This document shows positions 1 to 10,198 of a stretch of DNA of 59,945 nt, one piece after another. The notes beneath the pieces are model-generated. The model saw only the letters and a program-made list of their open reading frames with translations, made no database searches and was not told the origin of the DNA. Both the position numbers and the translations under genes were made by a program. Numbering within the stretch: position 1 is the first letter of the stretch; each line of letters starts with the position of its first letter. The DNA is taken from NCBI RefSeq assembly GCF_900142775.1, contig NZ_FRCC01000016.1, positions 1 through 59,945 of the forward strand, read 5' to 3'. Origin of the DNA: Flavobacterium flevense (GTDB lineage Bacteria; Bacteroidota; Bacteroidia; Flavobacteriales; Flavobacteriaceae).

Positions 1-2
1 TT

Positions 3-245
3 TTGATGAGTATGTTTGAATTAGGATTTACTTTTGATGTGGGAAAAAGAAACGCATTGTATGCCGCAATGTTTCTTGAAAATGGTTACGGTTCTATTCT
101 GGATCAGGATAAAGATGAATCGTATATAGGATACAATCCAACCTCAGTTACAGAAAGAAAAGCTAATGGATTATATAGTACAGATAAGGATGCAAATATT
201 CGGCCTCTAGCATTTGGTATCACTTTAGCATGGAATTTTAAATAA
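3..245 (+). CDS. C-terminal end of a probable outer-membrane beta-barrel protein (partial)
   Basis: The reading frame is open to the left window edge and stops at TAA 243-245, so only the last ~80 residues are visible. They show alternating hydrophobic/polar stretches with many aromatics and end in a strand-like segment (LAFGITLAWNFK) with a penultimate Phe, as is usual for outer-membrane barrels. No family can be named from this fragment. A strong hairpin terminator follows 22 bases later, so this gene ends a transcription unit. Confidence 0.5.
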   Translation: MMSMFELGFTFDVGKRNALYAAMFLENGYGSILDQDKDESYIGYNPTSVTERKANGLYSTDKDANIRPLAFGITLAWNFK

Positions 246-267
246 AGCTATTAGTAAATTTATATTT

Positions 268-307
268 AAGGAAGCCGGATCAAAACAGATTCGGCTTCCT
301 TTTTTTT
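268..307 (+). terminator. Rho-independent terminator
   Basis: A perfect 10-bp stem (268-277 with 292-301), a 14-nt loop and a run of T to 307, placed just after the partial barrel gene. Confidence 0.9.
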
Positions 308-673
308 GGTAATATAGTCAAAAATGGTTCGGATTTATTCGGTTGAAATCACGCACCAAACCCTTCAAAATCAATTATTTTAAAATTTTTATTCTTCTAA
401 TTACATTCCGAAATGCCCTCTTATTTAAGATATTTCTAAGTTCTATATTAACTCCTAGCCGTTTATTTTCAGTTTACATATTAAAAAATATCTCAAAAAT
501 ACTTGACTTGATTGTAATCGTAATTAATTATACTTATTCGATTATTTTAAAACTCTTCAACATAAAAATCAAAAAGAAAAATACTAGGCATTTTACAACT
601 AAAATCAGTCTTTTTTATCTTAAAAATTCGATACAAACAAAAAAGAAATCTTTTTCTTTCTTTTTTTAATTTA

Positions 674-747
674 AAATGTATTTCATCGATATTTAAATAC
701 TTTTAATCGATTTTATTCGAAAAATAAATACTTTTACATTGTAAAAG
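674..747 (+). promoter_or_regulatory. Upstream element shared with the second giant surface-protein gene
   Basis: The 590-bp gap 246-834 holds no convincing gene; its only long frame is low-complexity AT-rich sequence. Within it, AAATGTATTTCATCGA (674-689), a second ATCGA at 706-710, and an inverted repeat CTTTTACA-T-TGTAAAAG (731-747) occur in order. The same three blocks recur upstream of the paralogue at 11758 (AAATGTACTTTATCGA, ATCGA, TTTTACATTGT). The match is visible in the sequence; a role as operator or promoter is inferred. Confidence 0.5.
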
Positions 748-834
748 ACCCCAAAAAATCTATGAATTAATTATTGCTTCTGGATTGTCTTTAAAATACT
801 ATAAATAAAATAGTTATAATCTTAAATTCAAACT

Positions 835-3800
835 ATGGAACAACTTTACCTAAGCAAAACAAATAAGCATTTTATACACCTGATTATTTTTCTAATTTTA
901 TTAGTAAAAACAAACAGCATTACTGCTCAAACAGTTACCGCTCCGCAGGTGAATTTTACGCAAAGAACTTCCACTGCAACACCTTCAAAAGTAATTTATA
1001 ATATCAAAGGTGACTTTACCATGTTAGGGAATACTAACCTTACTCTCGTAAATTATGGTAACACAACAAACAACGAAAGTAACTTTATGAAGTACGTAGA
1101 TATTGATGGCGATAGTGATACATGGAATTCCTCTAAGGCTACACTGGAACTTTCTAATGGAGGTGAAAACAGTGCCAACCCTGAATGTTCGACCGTAATT
1201 TATGCCGGATTGTATTGGACAGGAAAGTCACAGGATGCGGATACTTTTACTGTATCTAAAGAATCTTCTCTTGAAACCTCAAAAAATGTTACTCACAATG
1301 CAACTACAAACATTTCGAATACTAATTATAAATTAACAATAACTAGAGGAGGCTTATTGAATGATTATTATCCTATATACACTTTTACTAACTCCTCAGG
1401 AAACACTTATGCTTTCCATTTCACTAATAATAATGGAGGAAATAGGGTTAAACTTTCTATAAACGGTGGAACATTAAATAACATTTCAGTCAACCACAAC
1501 TCAGGAACAGCTACATTTAGCACGCCTTACTCATTACCTTTAGATGGTACTATTTTAAAAATCAACAGCATAACAAGAAATACATCCCAAACATTAACCC
1601 AAGCAGAATACCAAGGTAATTCTATAGCAAACGTCCAAGTTTTTAATTCGATAAACAAAAACTACGACAAAAAAGTAATTTCATTAAAAGGTCCAGGTGC
1701 TACTTCCTACACAACGGTAACAGCAAATTCTAATGTTCTATTTCCAGGATCTGCTTACAGCGGCATATTTGTTGGTTATCAGGAAGTCACTGATTATGTT
1801 AAAGCACATGGTGCAGGAGCTTATACCGTTGCAGATATTGCCCTAATTGAAGGATCGAACACTCTTCCTGGTTATTCAGGCGGTTGGTCGATGGTCGTTA
1901 TTTATGAAAACCCCGTAATGAAAAGCCGTGCTGTCACTCTTTTTGATGGTTATGCATACGTAGATGGACAACGTAGTGGTGGTGGTGAATTTGGAAACAT
2001 TCCTATTTCCGGATTTACAACTGTTCAAGCCGGACCTGTAAATATGAAACTGGGGGTTATGGCTGCCGAGGGAGATGTAGCAACAAATTCCGGAAGTGAT
2101 TATCTGGCCGTGCAAAAATTAAATTCAGACCCAACTGTTTACAATAGTACCAACTATTTAACCTTAAACCATGCAGGAAACACAACCAATAACTTCTTTA
2201 ATTCTTCTATTTTTCCAGTTCCGGCATCTGGAACCAGCGATCCTATTTTGCAAAACAATACCGGAGTCGATTTTAGCATGTTTACCATACCTAACGCGGG
2301 AAATACTGTAATAGGAAACAATCAAACTTCTACCACTTTTAGATTTGGATCCACTTACGAAGTTTATACCATCTTTGGTTTCGCAATGTCGGTGGACTCT
2401 TATGTTCCAGACCCGCAGGGTTTAATTAGTGTCAATTCTATAAACAATGTTACTAATCCTACTGTTTTGAATGCTTTGCCGGGACAAGCAATCAATTTTT
2501 CGCTAAATATTACTAATGAAGGGACAGAAGCCACTAACAATACCATTGTTTCTATACCTATTCCTCCCACCGCTATTTTTGACACAGGAACTAATATTAC
2601 CTATCACACCTATAATGGGTTTACTACAAGCAACATCCCCTATTATGACTCAGCTACCAATGCAATTGTTTGGGATTTAGGAACTTTACCCATCACTGCG
2701 AATCAACCTGATTTAATTTATGCTGATTTAAGTTTTGATCTCAATGTAACTACCGATTGTGCTATTTTATTAAGTGCAGGTTGTAATCCCGAAGTCTCAT
2801 TAGAAACGGGAACAATAACAGGTACTGGTGCCACTTCAGGTACGGCATTTACCAACTATTTTTTCCAGGGTTACGACAATACCATCTGCCAGCAACCTAT
2901 TGACGGATCCATAAAAGTAGCTATTGACAATAGTTCTTGTTTATCCAGTTTAGCCGGTCCTGATCAGCTAACTTATTGCGGAGGTGAAACAGTAACATTA
3001 AATGCCTCCTCAGATACTACAGGCTCATGGTCTATTGTAAGCGGTCCTTCGGGTGGTGAAGAAATTTTCTCTGATAGTACAAGTCCAACCTCTACTTTCT
3101 ATAGCCCTAACATTGGTACTTATACTTTAATATGGACTACTAGTTGCGGAATCACAGATGATGTTCTGGTTACTTTAGAACTTTGCAATGTGGTTAATTT
3201 TGACGGAGTGGATGATAATATCAACTTTAAAAATAAATTCAGCTTAAACAGTGGTAACTTTAGTATGGAGGCCTGGGTAAAATCAAATGCTGCCAACGAA
3301 AATACTCAAACTATTCTATCAAAACATCTTAGCCCTACAGCTACTGATGGCTATGATTTAAGAATAACAAATAACATTGTTTCTTTCCATTGGAATAACA
3401 ATTCTATTGCTGCCACGCATAGTATTGACACGGACAGATGGTACCATATTGCGGTGACTTTTGACGGAAGTAATTATAATTTATACATTGACGGAATACT
3501 AGAACAAACAACTTCGGGTACCAATCCGGCAATCAATAATGTTGATTTTATCATTGGTGCAATGAGCCAAAACACAGATGTTCCTTATAATTATTTTAAC
3601 GGATGGATTGATGAACTTCGTATCTGGGATACTCCTTTATCTGAAGATCAAATCCGAAGAATGATGAATCAGGAAATAGAAAATGACGGAAGCGATAACG
3701 TAAAAGGAGCTGTCATCCCTAAAAACATCAGCGGATTGAACTGGACAAATTTATCCGGATACTATCAAATGAATAATACTGACGATGTAAGCAATGGCTA

Positions 3801-5748
3801 TTTAGTCGATAAATCCGGAAATAATAATACCGGAAAATTAAAAGGAATCTATCTTCCTGAACCTGATACTGCCCCTATTCCTTATACTTCCGGAGCAGAC
3901 GGTGCATGGGAAACTGATGCAACCTGGACACATCATGATGTTTGGGATCCTCCGTATAGTCTGGGAATTGACAACACCACAGTGATCAATTGGAACATTG
4001 TAGAAACATCGCATACTATTACTTCTGCGGGAAACAAAACTGTTTTAGGATTATTAGTAAACAACAATACAATTAGTGCTAACAATGATTCTAAAATTGA
4101 AATCTCGAGTTATCTGAAACTAAATGGAAAAATAGATTTGGTTGGAAAATCACAATTAATCCAGACCATGGACAGTGACTTAGAGGTAAGCAGTTCAGGT
4201 TCTATTGAAAGAGATCAGCAAGGACAATCCAATTTATTTAACTACAATTATTGGAGTGCACCTGTTGGCGCAATCAGCACCACTGCTAATAATGTGAATT
4301 ATTCGGTAGGAAGCGTCATGAAAGACGGAACAACTTCCACTCCACAAAACATTCAATGGATTGGTGGATATAATGGTTCACCTACAACACCTATCAGTAT
4401 TGCACGGTACTGGCTTTATAAATTCGATAATTATACCAATGCTTATGCTAATTGGGTACAAATGAACGAAAACTCATCCGTGAGAGTTGGACAAGGCTAC
4501 ACGATGAAAGGTAGTGGCGCCGCATCCAGTACTCAAAATTATACTTTTGTTGGAAAACCAAATAATGGATTAATTACTTCTAATACGGTAAGTGCTAATC
4601 AATTATTACTGGCAGGAAATCCCTATCCTTCTTCACTGGATAGTTACGCTTTTATTAATGACAACCAAAATTCAATTAACGGAACTATTTATTACTGGGA
4701 ACATTATGCCAGCAATAACACCCATATATTGAGAGATTATCAGGGAGGATATGCCACACGTAACTTAACAGGAGGTGTTGCTGCTTCATCAGCAAATGTA
4801 GATTTTATAAGCAAATTAGGAACACCATCCAGAGGAATTCCTAACCAATTTATCCCTGTAGGTCAGGCTTTCTTTGTAATTGGAAAAGCTGATACCGGCG
4901 GAACAATAATATATAACAATAATCAAAGAGCTTTTCATAAGGAAGATGATGCTGCTAATTCTAATGTAATGTATAAAATTACAGCTCAGACTAAAGAACT
5001 ATGGCAAAACAATAAAAACGATGAAGTAGTTGAGGAAAAGTATAAAAAAATCCGATTAGGATTTACTTCTCATAATGATTATCATCGTCAGATATTATTA
5101 GGATTCATAGACGAAAAAGCCACTGACGCAATGGATTTTGGTTATGATGCTTACAATATGGACAGCCTTCCTAATGACATGTTTTTCTTAATTGGAGCAG
5201 ATCAATTTGTTATTCAGGGCGTTGGAGCTTTTGATAAAAATGCTTCCTACCCTATTGGAGTAAAAACAAATGCCGAAGGAATTGTAAAATTTATGATTGA
5301 TGAAACCGAAAATTTTGATGACAATCAAACCATTTATATTTTTGACAGCGAAACCAATACGTATCATAATATCAAAAATCAGAATTTTGAAATTAACCTG
5401 CTTGCCGGTACAACTACTACCCGATTCTCTTTGCGCTTTTATAATCCTGCAGATGCACCTATTGAACCGGAAGAACCAGTAGAAATGCCTGAAATTAATT
5501 CTGATATTACCATTACACATATCCAAAAATCAGACAATATCAATATTAATAACCAAATTAAAGATTGTAGTGTTACCAAAGTGAGACTCTATAACGAATC
5601 AGGAATTGAAATTGAAAATTGGAAAATTCAGGAAAACCGAAACCAGTCAAATATTCAGGTTCACATCAAGAAAACAAAATTAGGAGTGTATATTGTAAAA
5701 GTAGAAACTACTGCAGGTGATTTTACTAAAAAAATAATTATTCAATAA
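835..5748 (+). CDS. Secreted LamG-domain surface protein with T9SS type A sorting domain (1637 aa)
   Basis: A signal peptide (residues 1-32, ending SITAQ) is followed by a secreted N-terminal region of the kind seen in Flavobacteria with conserved YAGLYWTG and GGWSMVVIYENP segments. Next come a DUF11-like repeat (about 525-640), an Ig/PKD-like module (about 705-780) and a LamG/concanavalin-like domain (about 786-950, with FDGVDDNINF, RWYHIAVTFDG and GWIDELRIWD). A long beta-rich region precedes a C-terminal T9SS type A sorting domain (about 1560-1637, ending GVYIVKVETTAGDFTKKIIIQ). The protein is probably exported by T9SS and displayed on or released from the surface, as an adhesin or glycan-binding protein. 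From the LamG domain to the end it is paralogous to the 3246-aa protein at 11758. Ligand unknown. Confidence 0.85.
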   Translation: MEQLYLSKTNKHFIHLIIFLILLVKTNSITAQTVTAPQVNFTQRTSTATPSKVIYNIKGDFTMLGNTNLTLVNYGNTTNNESNFMKYVDIDGDSDTWNSSKATLELSNGGENSANPECSTVIYAGLYWTGKSQDADTFTVSKESSLETSKNVTHNATTNISNTNYKLTITRGGLLNDYYPIYTFTNSSGNTYAFHFTNNNGGNRVKLSINGGTLNNISVNHNSGTATFSTPYSLPLDGTILKINSITRNTSQTLTQAEYQGNSIANVQVFNSINKNYDKKVISLKGPGATSYTTVTANSNVLFPGSAYSGIFVGYQEVTDYVKAHGAGAYTVADIALIEGSNTLPGYSGGWSMVVIYENPVMKSRAVTLFDGYAYVDGQRSGGGEFGNIPISGFTTVQAGPVNMKLGVMAAEGDVATNSGSDYLAVQKLNSDPTVYNSTNYLTLNHAGNTTNNFFNSSIFPVPASGTSDPILQNNTGVDFSMFTIPNAGNTVIGNNQTSTTFRFGSTYEVYTIFGFAMSVDSYVPDPQGLISVNSINNVTNPTVLNALPGQAINFSLNITNEGTEATNNTIVSIPIPPTAIFDTGTNITYHTYNGFTTSNIPYYDSATNAIVWDLGTLPITANQPDLIYADLSFDLNVTTDCAILLSAGCNPEVSLETGTITGTGATSGTAFTNYFFQGYDNTICQQPIDGSIKVAIDNSSCLSSLAGPDQLTYCGGETVTLNASSDTTGSWSIVSGPSGGEEIFSDSTSPTSTFYSPNIGTYTLIWTTSCGITDDVLVTLELCNVVNFDGVDDNINFKNKFSLNSGNFSMEAWVKSNAANENTQTILSKHLSPTATDGYDLRITNNIVSFHWNNNSIAATHSIDTDRWYHIAVTFDGSNYNLYIDGILEQTTSGTNPAINNVDFIIGAMSQNTDVPYNYFNGWIDELRIWDTPLSEDQIRRMMNQEIENDGSDNVKGAVIPKNISGLNWTNLSGYYQMNNTDDVSNGYLVDKSGNNNTGKLKGIYLPEPDTAPIPYTSGADGAWETDATWTHHDVWDPPYSLGIDNTTVINWNIVETSHTITSAGNKTVLGLLVNNNTISANNDSKIEISSYLKLNGKIDLVGKSQLIQTMDSDLEVSSSGSIERDQQGQSNLFNYNYWSAPVGAISTTANNVNYSVGSVMKDGTTSTPQNIQWIGGYNGSPTTPISIARYWLYKFDNYTNAYANWVQMNENSSVRVGQGYTMKGSGAASSTQNYTFVGKPNNGLITSNTVSANQLLLAGNPYPSSLDSYAFINDNQNSINGTIYYWEHYASNNTHILRDYQGGYATRNLTGGVAASSANVDFISKLGTPSRGIPNQFIPVGQAFFVIGKADTGGTIIYNNNQRAFHKEDDAANSNVMYKITAQTKELWQNNKNDEVVEEKYKKIRLGFTSHNDYHRQILLGFIDEKATDAMDFGYDAYNMDSLPNDMFFLIGADQFVIQGVGAFDKNASYPIGVKTNAEGIVKFMIDETENFDDNQTIYIFDSETNTYHNIKNQNFEINLLAGTTTTRFSLRFYNPADAPIEPEEPVEMPEINSDITITHIQKSDNININNQIKDCSVTKVRLYNESGIEIENWKIQENRNQSNIQVHIKKTKLGVYIVKVETTAGDFTKKIIIQ

Positions 5749-5787
5749 AAAAGTTCTGTTATTTACATTCTAAAATAATCCCATAAA

Positions 5788-5831
5788 AACATCCCAAATT
5801 GATTCTTACATCAGTTTGGGATGTTTTTTTT
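5788..5831 (+). terminator. Rho-independent terminator
   Basis: An 11-bp perfect stem (AACATCCCAAA, 5788-5798, with 5815-5825) followed by an uninterrupted T run, 40 bases after the surface-protein stop codon. Confidence 0.9.
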
Positions 5832-5876
5832 CAAAAAATAACAGAGAACAAAACTCTGAAATCTCGTTTTTATTTT

Positions 5877-5884
5877 TACATTTG
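5877..5884 (+). promoter_or_regulatory. -7 box (TACATTTG) of the redox cassette
   Basis: Exact match to the Bacteroidota/Flavobacterium TAnnTTTG -7 element, 84 bases before the ankyrin gene. No good -33 TTG is present (CTG at 5856-5858 is the nearest, 18 nt away). It sits directly after the previous terminator, consistent with a new transcription unit. Confidence 0.6.
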
Positions 5885-5967
5885 CACTATTTTTATTTAT
5901 TCTAAATAGAATAACATAATTAAACTAAAACCTATAAATGTTTATCTAATCGAAAAACGATACCATA

Positions 5968-7482
5968 ATGAAGAAAAATCTATTTGTTTCGTTAGCCCTG
6001 GCTGCTACTTTTCTGGCTTCGGCTCAACAAAAAAATTCGTTGTTAGAGCAATCTTTCTGGAAAACATCTCCGGATGTTGCAGCTGTAAAAGCAGCAATAG
6101 CTAAAGGAGATAATCCCTCAGAAAGTACACAAAATGCTTTTGACGCTGTTGTTTATGCTATAAATAATGAGGCGCCAAATGAAACTATTCAGTTTTTATT
6201 AGAACAACCGGGCAATTCTGTCAATAAATCAACTCATGACAACCGTATTTATCTTCACTGGGCAGCATACAAAGGAAATGTTGAACTAGTAAATCATTTG
6301 ATTGCTAAAGGTTCTGATATTAACCTGGAAGACAGCCACGGTACAACTCCTGTAACTTTTGCTCTTAATGCGGGACAAAAAAACACGGCATTATATGATG
6401 CTTTTTTAAAAGCAGGATTAGATGTAAACAAAAAATATAAAGATGGTGCTACTCTTTTACTTTTGGCTGTGCCAAATGACCCCGATTTAACCTTAACCAA
6501 TTATTTTATTGCTAAAGGATTATCATTAAAAGATACCGATAAAAATGGAAACACTGCTTTTAATTATGCTGCAAGAACAGGAAATATTGCACTTTTAAAA
6601 ACACTTTTACAAAAAGGAGTAAAACCAACAGATAACGCTCTTATTATTGCTGCTCAGGGTTCGCGCCGTGAAGCAAATACAATTGAAGTTTTTAAATATT
6701 TAACTGAGGATTTAAAATTAAATCCGAGCGTAGTTTCTACAGATGGAGAAACGGTTTTACACAGTCTGGTACGTAAACCTAATCAAACTGAAATTATCAA
6801 TTACTTTTTAAGTAAAGGAATTGACATTAACAAAGCAGATAATGATGGAAATACAGCGTTAATGAATGCTGCATCCGGAAGAGATACGGAAGCATTAGAA
6901 TTAATCCTTTCCAAAGTAAAAGATGTAAATGTTCAAAATGCTAAAGGAGAATCGGCATTATCAATAGCGGTACAATCCGGAACTCCTGAAGCAGTAGTCC
7001 TTTTATTAAATAAAAAAGCTGACATAAATGTCTTGGATAAAGACAACAATAATCTTGGTTATTATTTAATTCAATCCTATCGTCCGCAAATGATGGGAGG
7101 ACGTGGTCCGGAAGCTGGCGAGGCTCCTAAAGAAGATCCATTTGCAGCAAAATTAAAATTATTACAAGACAACGGATTGAACTTAGCTCAGGCTCAAAAA
7201 GACGGAAATACACTCTATCATTTTGCTTTACTGAAAAATGATTTAAATCTACTTCAAAAAATTGCTCCTCTAAATATTGATATCAACGCTAAAAACAAAG
7301 ATGGATTAACCGCTTTACACAAAGCAGTTATGATTGCAAAAAATGATACTCTGATAAAATATTTACTGGAATCAGGTGCTAAAAAAGACATCAAAACTGA
7401 CTTTGATGAAAGCGCTTATGACTTAGCTAAAGAAAATGAAACTTTAACCCAAAACAACATTTCAGTTGAAATTTTAAAATAA
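5968..7482 (+). CDS. Exported ankyrin-repeat protein
   Basis: 504 aa with a signal peptide (residues 1-19, ending FLASA) and about nine or ten ankyrin repeats across residues 60-490, seen as recurring D.(N/H)G.TAL..A..... and LLL..GAD(I/V)N-type motifs. A glycine/proline-rich break near residue 370 (MMGGRGPEAGEAPKED) interrupts the solenoid. It is therefore probably a periplasmic protein-binding scaffold. The stop codon is 4 bases before the DUF2271 gene, so the two are almost surely co-transcribed with the PepSY reductase. A role in presenting or docking the flavinylated DUF2271 protein is inference from the gene order only. Confidence 0.85.
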   Translation: MKKNLFVSLALAATFLASAQQKNSLLEQSFWKTSPDVAAVKAAIAKGDNPSESTQNAFDAVVYAINNEAPNETIQFLLEQPGNSVNKSTHDNRIYLHWAAYKGNVELVNHLIAKGSDINLEDSHGTTPVTFALNAGQKNTALYDAFLKAGLDVNKKYKDGATLLLLAVPNDPDLTLTNYFIAKGLSLKDTDKNGNTAFNYAARTGNIALLKTLLQKGVKPTDNALIIAAQGSRREANTIEVFKYLTEDLKLNPSVVSTDGETVLHSLVRKPNQTEIINYFLSKGIDINKADNDGNTALMNAASGRDTEALELILSKVKDVNVQNAKGESALSIAVQSGTPEAVVLLLNKKADINVLDKDNNNLGYYLIQSYRPQMMGGRGPEAGEAPKEDPFAAKLKLLQDNGLNLAQAQKDGNTLYHFALLKNDLNLLQKIAPLNIDINAKNKDGLTALHKAVMIAKNDTLIKYLLESGAKKDIKTDFDESAYDLAKENETLTQNNISVEILK

Positions 7483-7486
7483 CAAA

Positions 7487-7969
7487 ATGAAAGCTATTAT
7501 TAAAACAGCCTTAACAGGCGCCTTTATCCTTCTTCTTTCTTTTCAGGCTACTGCACAAAGCAGTAAATACAAATGTATGCTTCAAATGTCTAATTATATG
7601 GGCGAAGGTGCTTATGTAGTAGTTTCTTTGATTAATGCTAAAGGAGAATACGAAAAGACACTTTATGTAATGGGTGATGATAAAAAATGGTACAACAGTT
7701 TGAAAGAATGGTATAAATTCAATTCAAAAAAACCTTCTAATATTAGTGCTATCACAGGAGCTTCGGTTACTGGTGGTGACCGTAGTATCACAACTATAGA
7801 AATAGAAAATTCTAAGATTAATCATGGTTACAAATTGCGTTTTGAATCGGCTGTAGAAGACCAGAAATACCATGTTAATGATGTAGAAATCCCTCTTACT
7901 ACAGCTGGAATTGCAGCAAAATCAGAAGGAAAAGGATACATCCGTTACGTAAGATTAAGCAAAATTTAA
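7487..7969 (+). CDS. DUF2271 periplasmic protein, candidate covalent flavoprotein
   Basis: 160 aa with a signal peptide (residues 1-24, ending ATAQ) and a single compact domain resembling the DUF2271 family. Residues 88-96 read A-I-T-G-A-S-V-T-G, which closely resembles the (S/T)GA(T/S)xT motif where ApbE attaches FMN in NqrC, RnfG and FMN-binding-domain proteins; S93 is the likely acceptor. An apbE gene lies in the same cluster. The gene follows the ankyrin gene by 4 bases and precedes the reductase by 12. I infer a periplasmic FMN electron carrier fed by the neighbouring membrane reductase. The motif and context are seen; flavinylation is not proven. Confidence 0.8.
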   Translation: MKAIIKTALTGAFILLLSFQATAQSSKYKCMLQMSNYMGEGAYVVVSLINAKGEYEKTLYVMGDDKKWYNSLKEWYKFNSKKPSNISAITGASVTGGDRSITTIEIENSKINHGYKLRFESAVEDQKYHVNDVEIPLTTAGIAAKSEGKGYIRYVRLSKI

Positions 7970-7981
7970 AAGTATAGCTAA

Positions 7982-10162
7982 ATGACTCTTTCTTTTTGGC
8001 GGTACTCACATCTCGCTTTGGCGGTATTTTCTGCTGCATTTTTAATTATCGCATCCGTTACCGGTACTATACTTGCAGTAGATGCCATACAGCAGAAAAT
8101 ACCACCGCATCGGGTGGAAAATTTTGAGAATATTACATTGGGGCAAACCCTGGCTGTACTTAAAAAAAACTATCCCGAAATAACCGAAGTAAGTATCGAC
8201 CACAATCAGTTTGTAACTTTACAGGCGATTGATAATGATGGAAACGATGTCAATGGATATATCAATCCTGCAACAGCGAAAATCATAGGCACTCCGGTTA
8301 AAAAAAGTGATTTTATTAATTGGGTTACCGGGCTGCACCGCTCTTTATTTCTACATGAAACAGGACGATTATTTGTAGGAATCAATTCTTTTTTATTAGT
8401 ACTAATTGCTATTTCAGGTTTTGCCCTTGTTATCAACAGACAAAGGGGTTTACGTAACTTCTTCGCTAAAATTATCAAAGAATATTTCGCCCAATATTAC
8501 CATGTTTTATTGGGGCGTCTGGCATTAATTCCTATTTTGATTATTGCAATTTCAGGGACTTATTTGTCTATGGAACGTTTTCATCTTTTCGAAAATAAAA
8601 ATGAAAACCAAACAGAAACACCAACCACAACTGCTGCTAAAAAAACATTCGATTTAAAAAATACTTCTTTAGCCGAGGTTACTAAAATAGAATTTCCTTT
8701 TTCAGAGGATCCTGAAGACTATTATATTTTCGAATTAAAAGACCGTAAAATTGAAGTCAATCAATATTCTAACGAAATTATTTCAGAAGAACTTTTCTCC
8801 ACAACTCAGTTATTATCTGATCTAAGTCTGGATCTGCACACCGGAAGAGCAAACGGCATCTGGGCATTTATCCTTGGATTAGCATCATTAAACATCCTAT
8901 TTTTTATCTATTCCGGATTTGCTATGACCTTTAAAAGAAGAGCAAGCCGCATCAAAAACAAATTTACAGCCCAGGAAAGCAAATACATTTTATTAGTAGG
9001 TTCCGAAAATGGAAGTTCGCTTCGTTTTGCCAATGCTATTTTGAAACAAATCATTGATAATGGCGAAAAAGCACATTTGGCACAATTGAATAATTATACT
9101 AGCTATCCAAAAGCCGAGCATTTACTGATTTTCACTTCCACTTATGGTTTGGGCGATGCACCTTCTAACGCAAGTAAATTTGTAAGTCTTTTAGAAACAA
9201 ACAACCAACAACAACATATTAATTATTCCGTTATTGGTTTTGGATCCAAATCCTATCCTGATTTTTGTGGTTTTGCCAAAGAAATTGATACTCTATTAGA
9301 AACTAAAAACTGGGCCAATCGCTTGTTAGCATTGCACACCGTAAATGACAAATCAGCCGAAGAATTTGTAAGCTGGGTAAAATCATGGAGTGCTCAAACC
9401 GATATTCCCCTTAGCACTACTCCATCGGTTTACAATCATATCCCAAAAGGTTTACAGCAAGTAATGGTTTTAGATAAAACTACTGTTTCCGAAAAAGAAC
9501 AAACCTTTTTACTGACTTTAAGAGCCGGAATCCGAAGTAAATTCACCTCCGGAGATCTTTTAGCCATTTATCCTGCTAATGATAATCGCGAACGCTTGTA
9601 TTCTATTGGAAAGCATACCGGCAATATCCAGCTAGCCGTCAAATTGCATCCTAACGGTTTGGGTTCAGCGTTTTTATACAATTTAAAACCAGGAGACACC
9701 ATCAAAACTCAAATCATCAATAACCACGCTTTTCATTTTCCGAAAAAAGCGAGACAAGTGGTTTTAATTTCCAATGGAACAGGGATTGCTCCTTTTCTGG
9801 GAATGATTGAACAAAATAAAAAGAAGACTGAAATTCATTTGTATTCCGGCTTTCGCCAAAAAACCGAAATTACAGCACATTACGAAAAATTTGCCGCTGA
9901 AATGAGGCAAAAACAGTATTTATCACAATTTCATTTGGCTTATTCCCGTGAAGAAAACCACCATTATGTAATGGATTTGATCCAAATGGACGCTGATTTT
10001 TTTGCTATTTTATTGCAAAATGACGGCGTAATTATGATTTGTGGCGCACTGGCGATGCAATTTGATGTCGAAAAAGTATTAGATACTATTTGTATTGCTA
10101 AAAACAATACCACTCTTTCTGAATATAAAGCTAAAGGTCAAATCCTGACGGATTGTTATTAA
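7982..10162 (+). CDS. PepSY membrane protein fused to flavodoxin and NAD(P)H-flavin reductase domains
   Basis: 726 aa. The N-terminal half is a PepSY-associated membrane module with four hydrophobic helices (about 10-33, 131-151, 177-195 and 292-316) and histidines at helix edges (H10, H119, H125, H174, H286) that could bind heme, as in siderophore-iron reductases of the FoxB type. The C-terminal half is cytoplasmic: a flavodoxin-like domain (about 336-475, with STYGLGDAPSNA and GFGSKSYPDFCGFAKEID) and a ferredoxin-NADP+ reductase-type domain (about 495-726, with RLYS at 538-541 for flavin, GTGIAPF at 599-605 and a C-terminal aromatic Y726). The layout is like sulfite reductase flavoprotein or P450 reductase grafted onto a membrane electron conduit. 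It probably moves electrons from NAD(P)H across the inner membrane, possibly to DUF2271 or ferric chelates. Confidence 0.88.
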   Translation: MTLSFWRYSHLALAVFSAAFLIIASVTGTILAVDAIQQKIPPHRVENFENITLGQTLAVLKKNYPEITEVSIDHNQFVTLQAIDNDGNDVNGYINPATAKIIGTPVKKSDFINWVTGLHRSLFLHETGRLFVGINSFLLVLIAISGFALVINRQRGLRNFFAKIIKEYFAQYYHVLLGRLALIPILIIAISGTYLSMERFHLFENKNENQTETPTTTAAKKTFDLKNTSLAEVTKIEFPFSEDPEDYYIFELKDRKIEVNQYSNEIISEELFSTTQLLSDLSLDLHTGRANGIWAFILGLASLNILFFIYSGFAMTFKRRASRIKNKFTAQESKYILLVGSENGSSLRFANAILKQIIDNGEKAHLAQLNNYTSYPKAEHLLIFTSTYGLGDAPSNASKFVSLLETNNQQQHINYSVIGFGSKSYPDFCGFAKEIDTLLETKNWANRLLALHTVNDKSAEEFVSWVKSWSAQTDIPLSTTPSVYNHIPKGLQQVMVLDKTTVSEKEQTFLLTLRAGIRSKFTSGDLLAIYPANDNRERLYSIGKHTGNIQLAVKLHPNGLGSAFLYNLKPGDTIKTQIINNHAFHFPKKARQVVLISNGTGIAPFLGMIEQNKKKTEIHLYSGFRQKTEITAHYEKFAAEMRQKQYLSQFHLAYSREENHHYVMDLIQMDADFFAILLQNDGVIMICGALAMQFDVEKVLDTICIAKNNTTLSEYKAKGQILTDCY

Positions 10163-10198
10163 TTTTACAACTGTCTTATCCATCATTAAGAATAGGTG

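Noticed and set aside
343..669. 108-codon frame on the plus strand
   Set aside because: Low-complexity, very AT-rich, Lys/Ile/Phe/Leu-biased translation with no family features, lying in a promoter-containing intergenic region.
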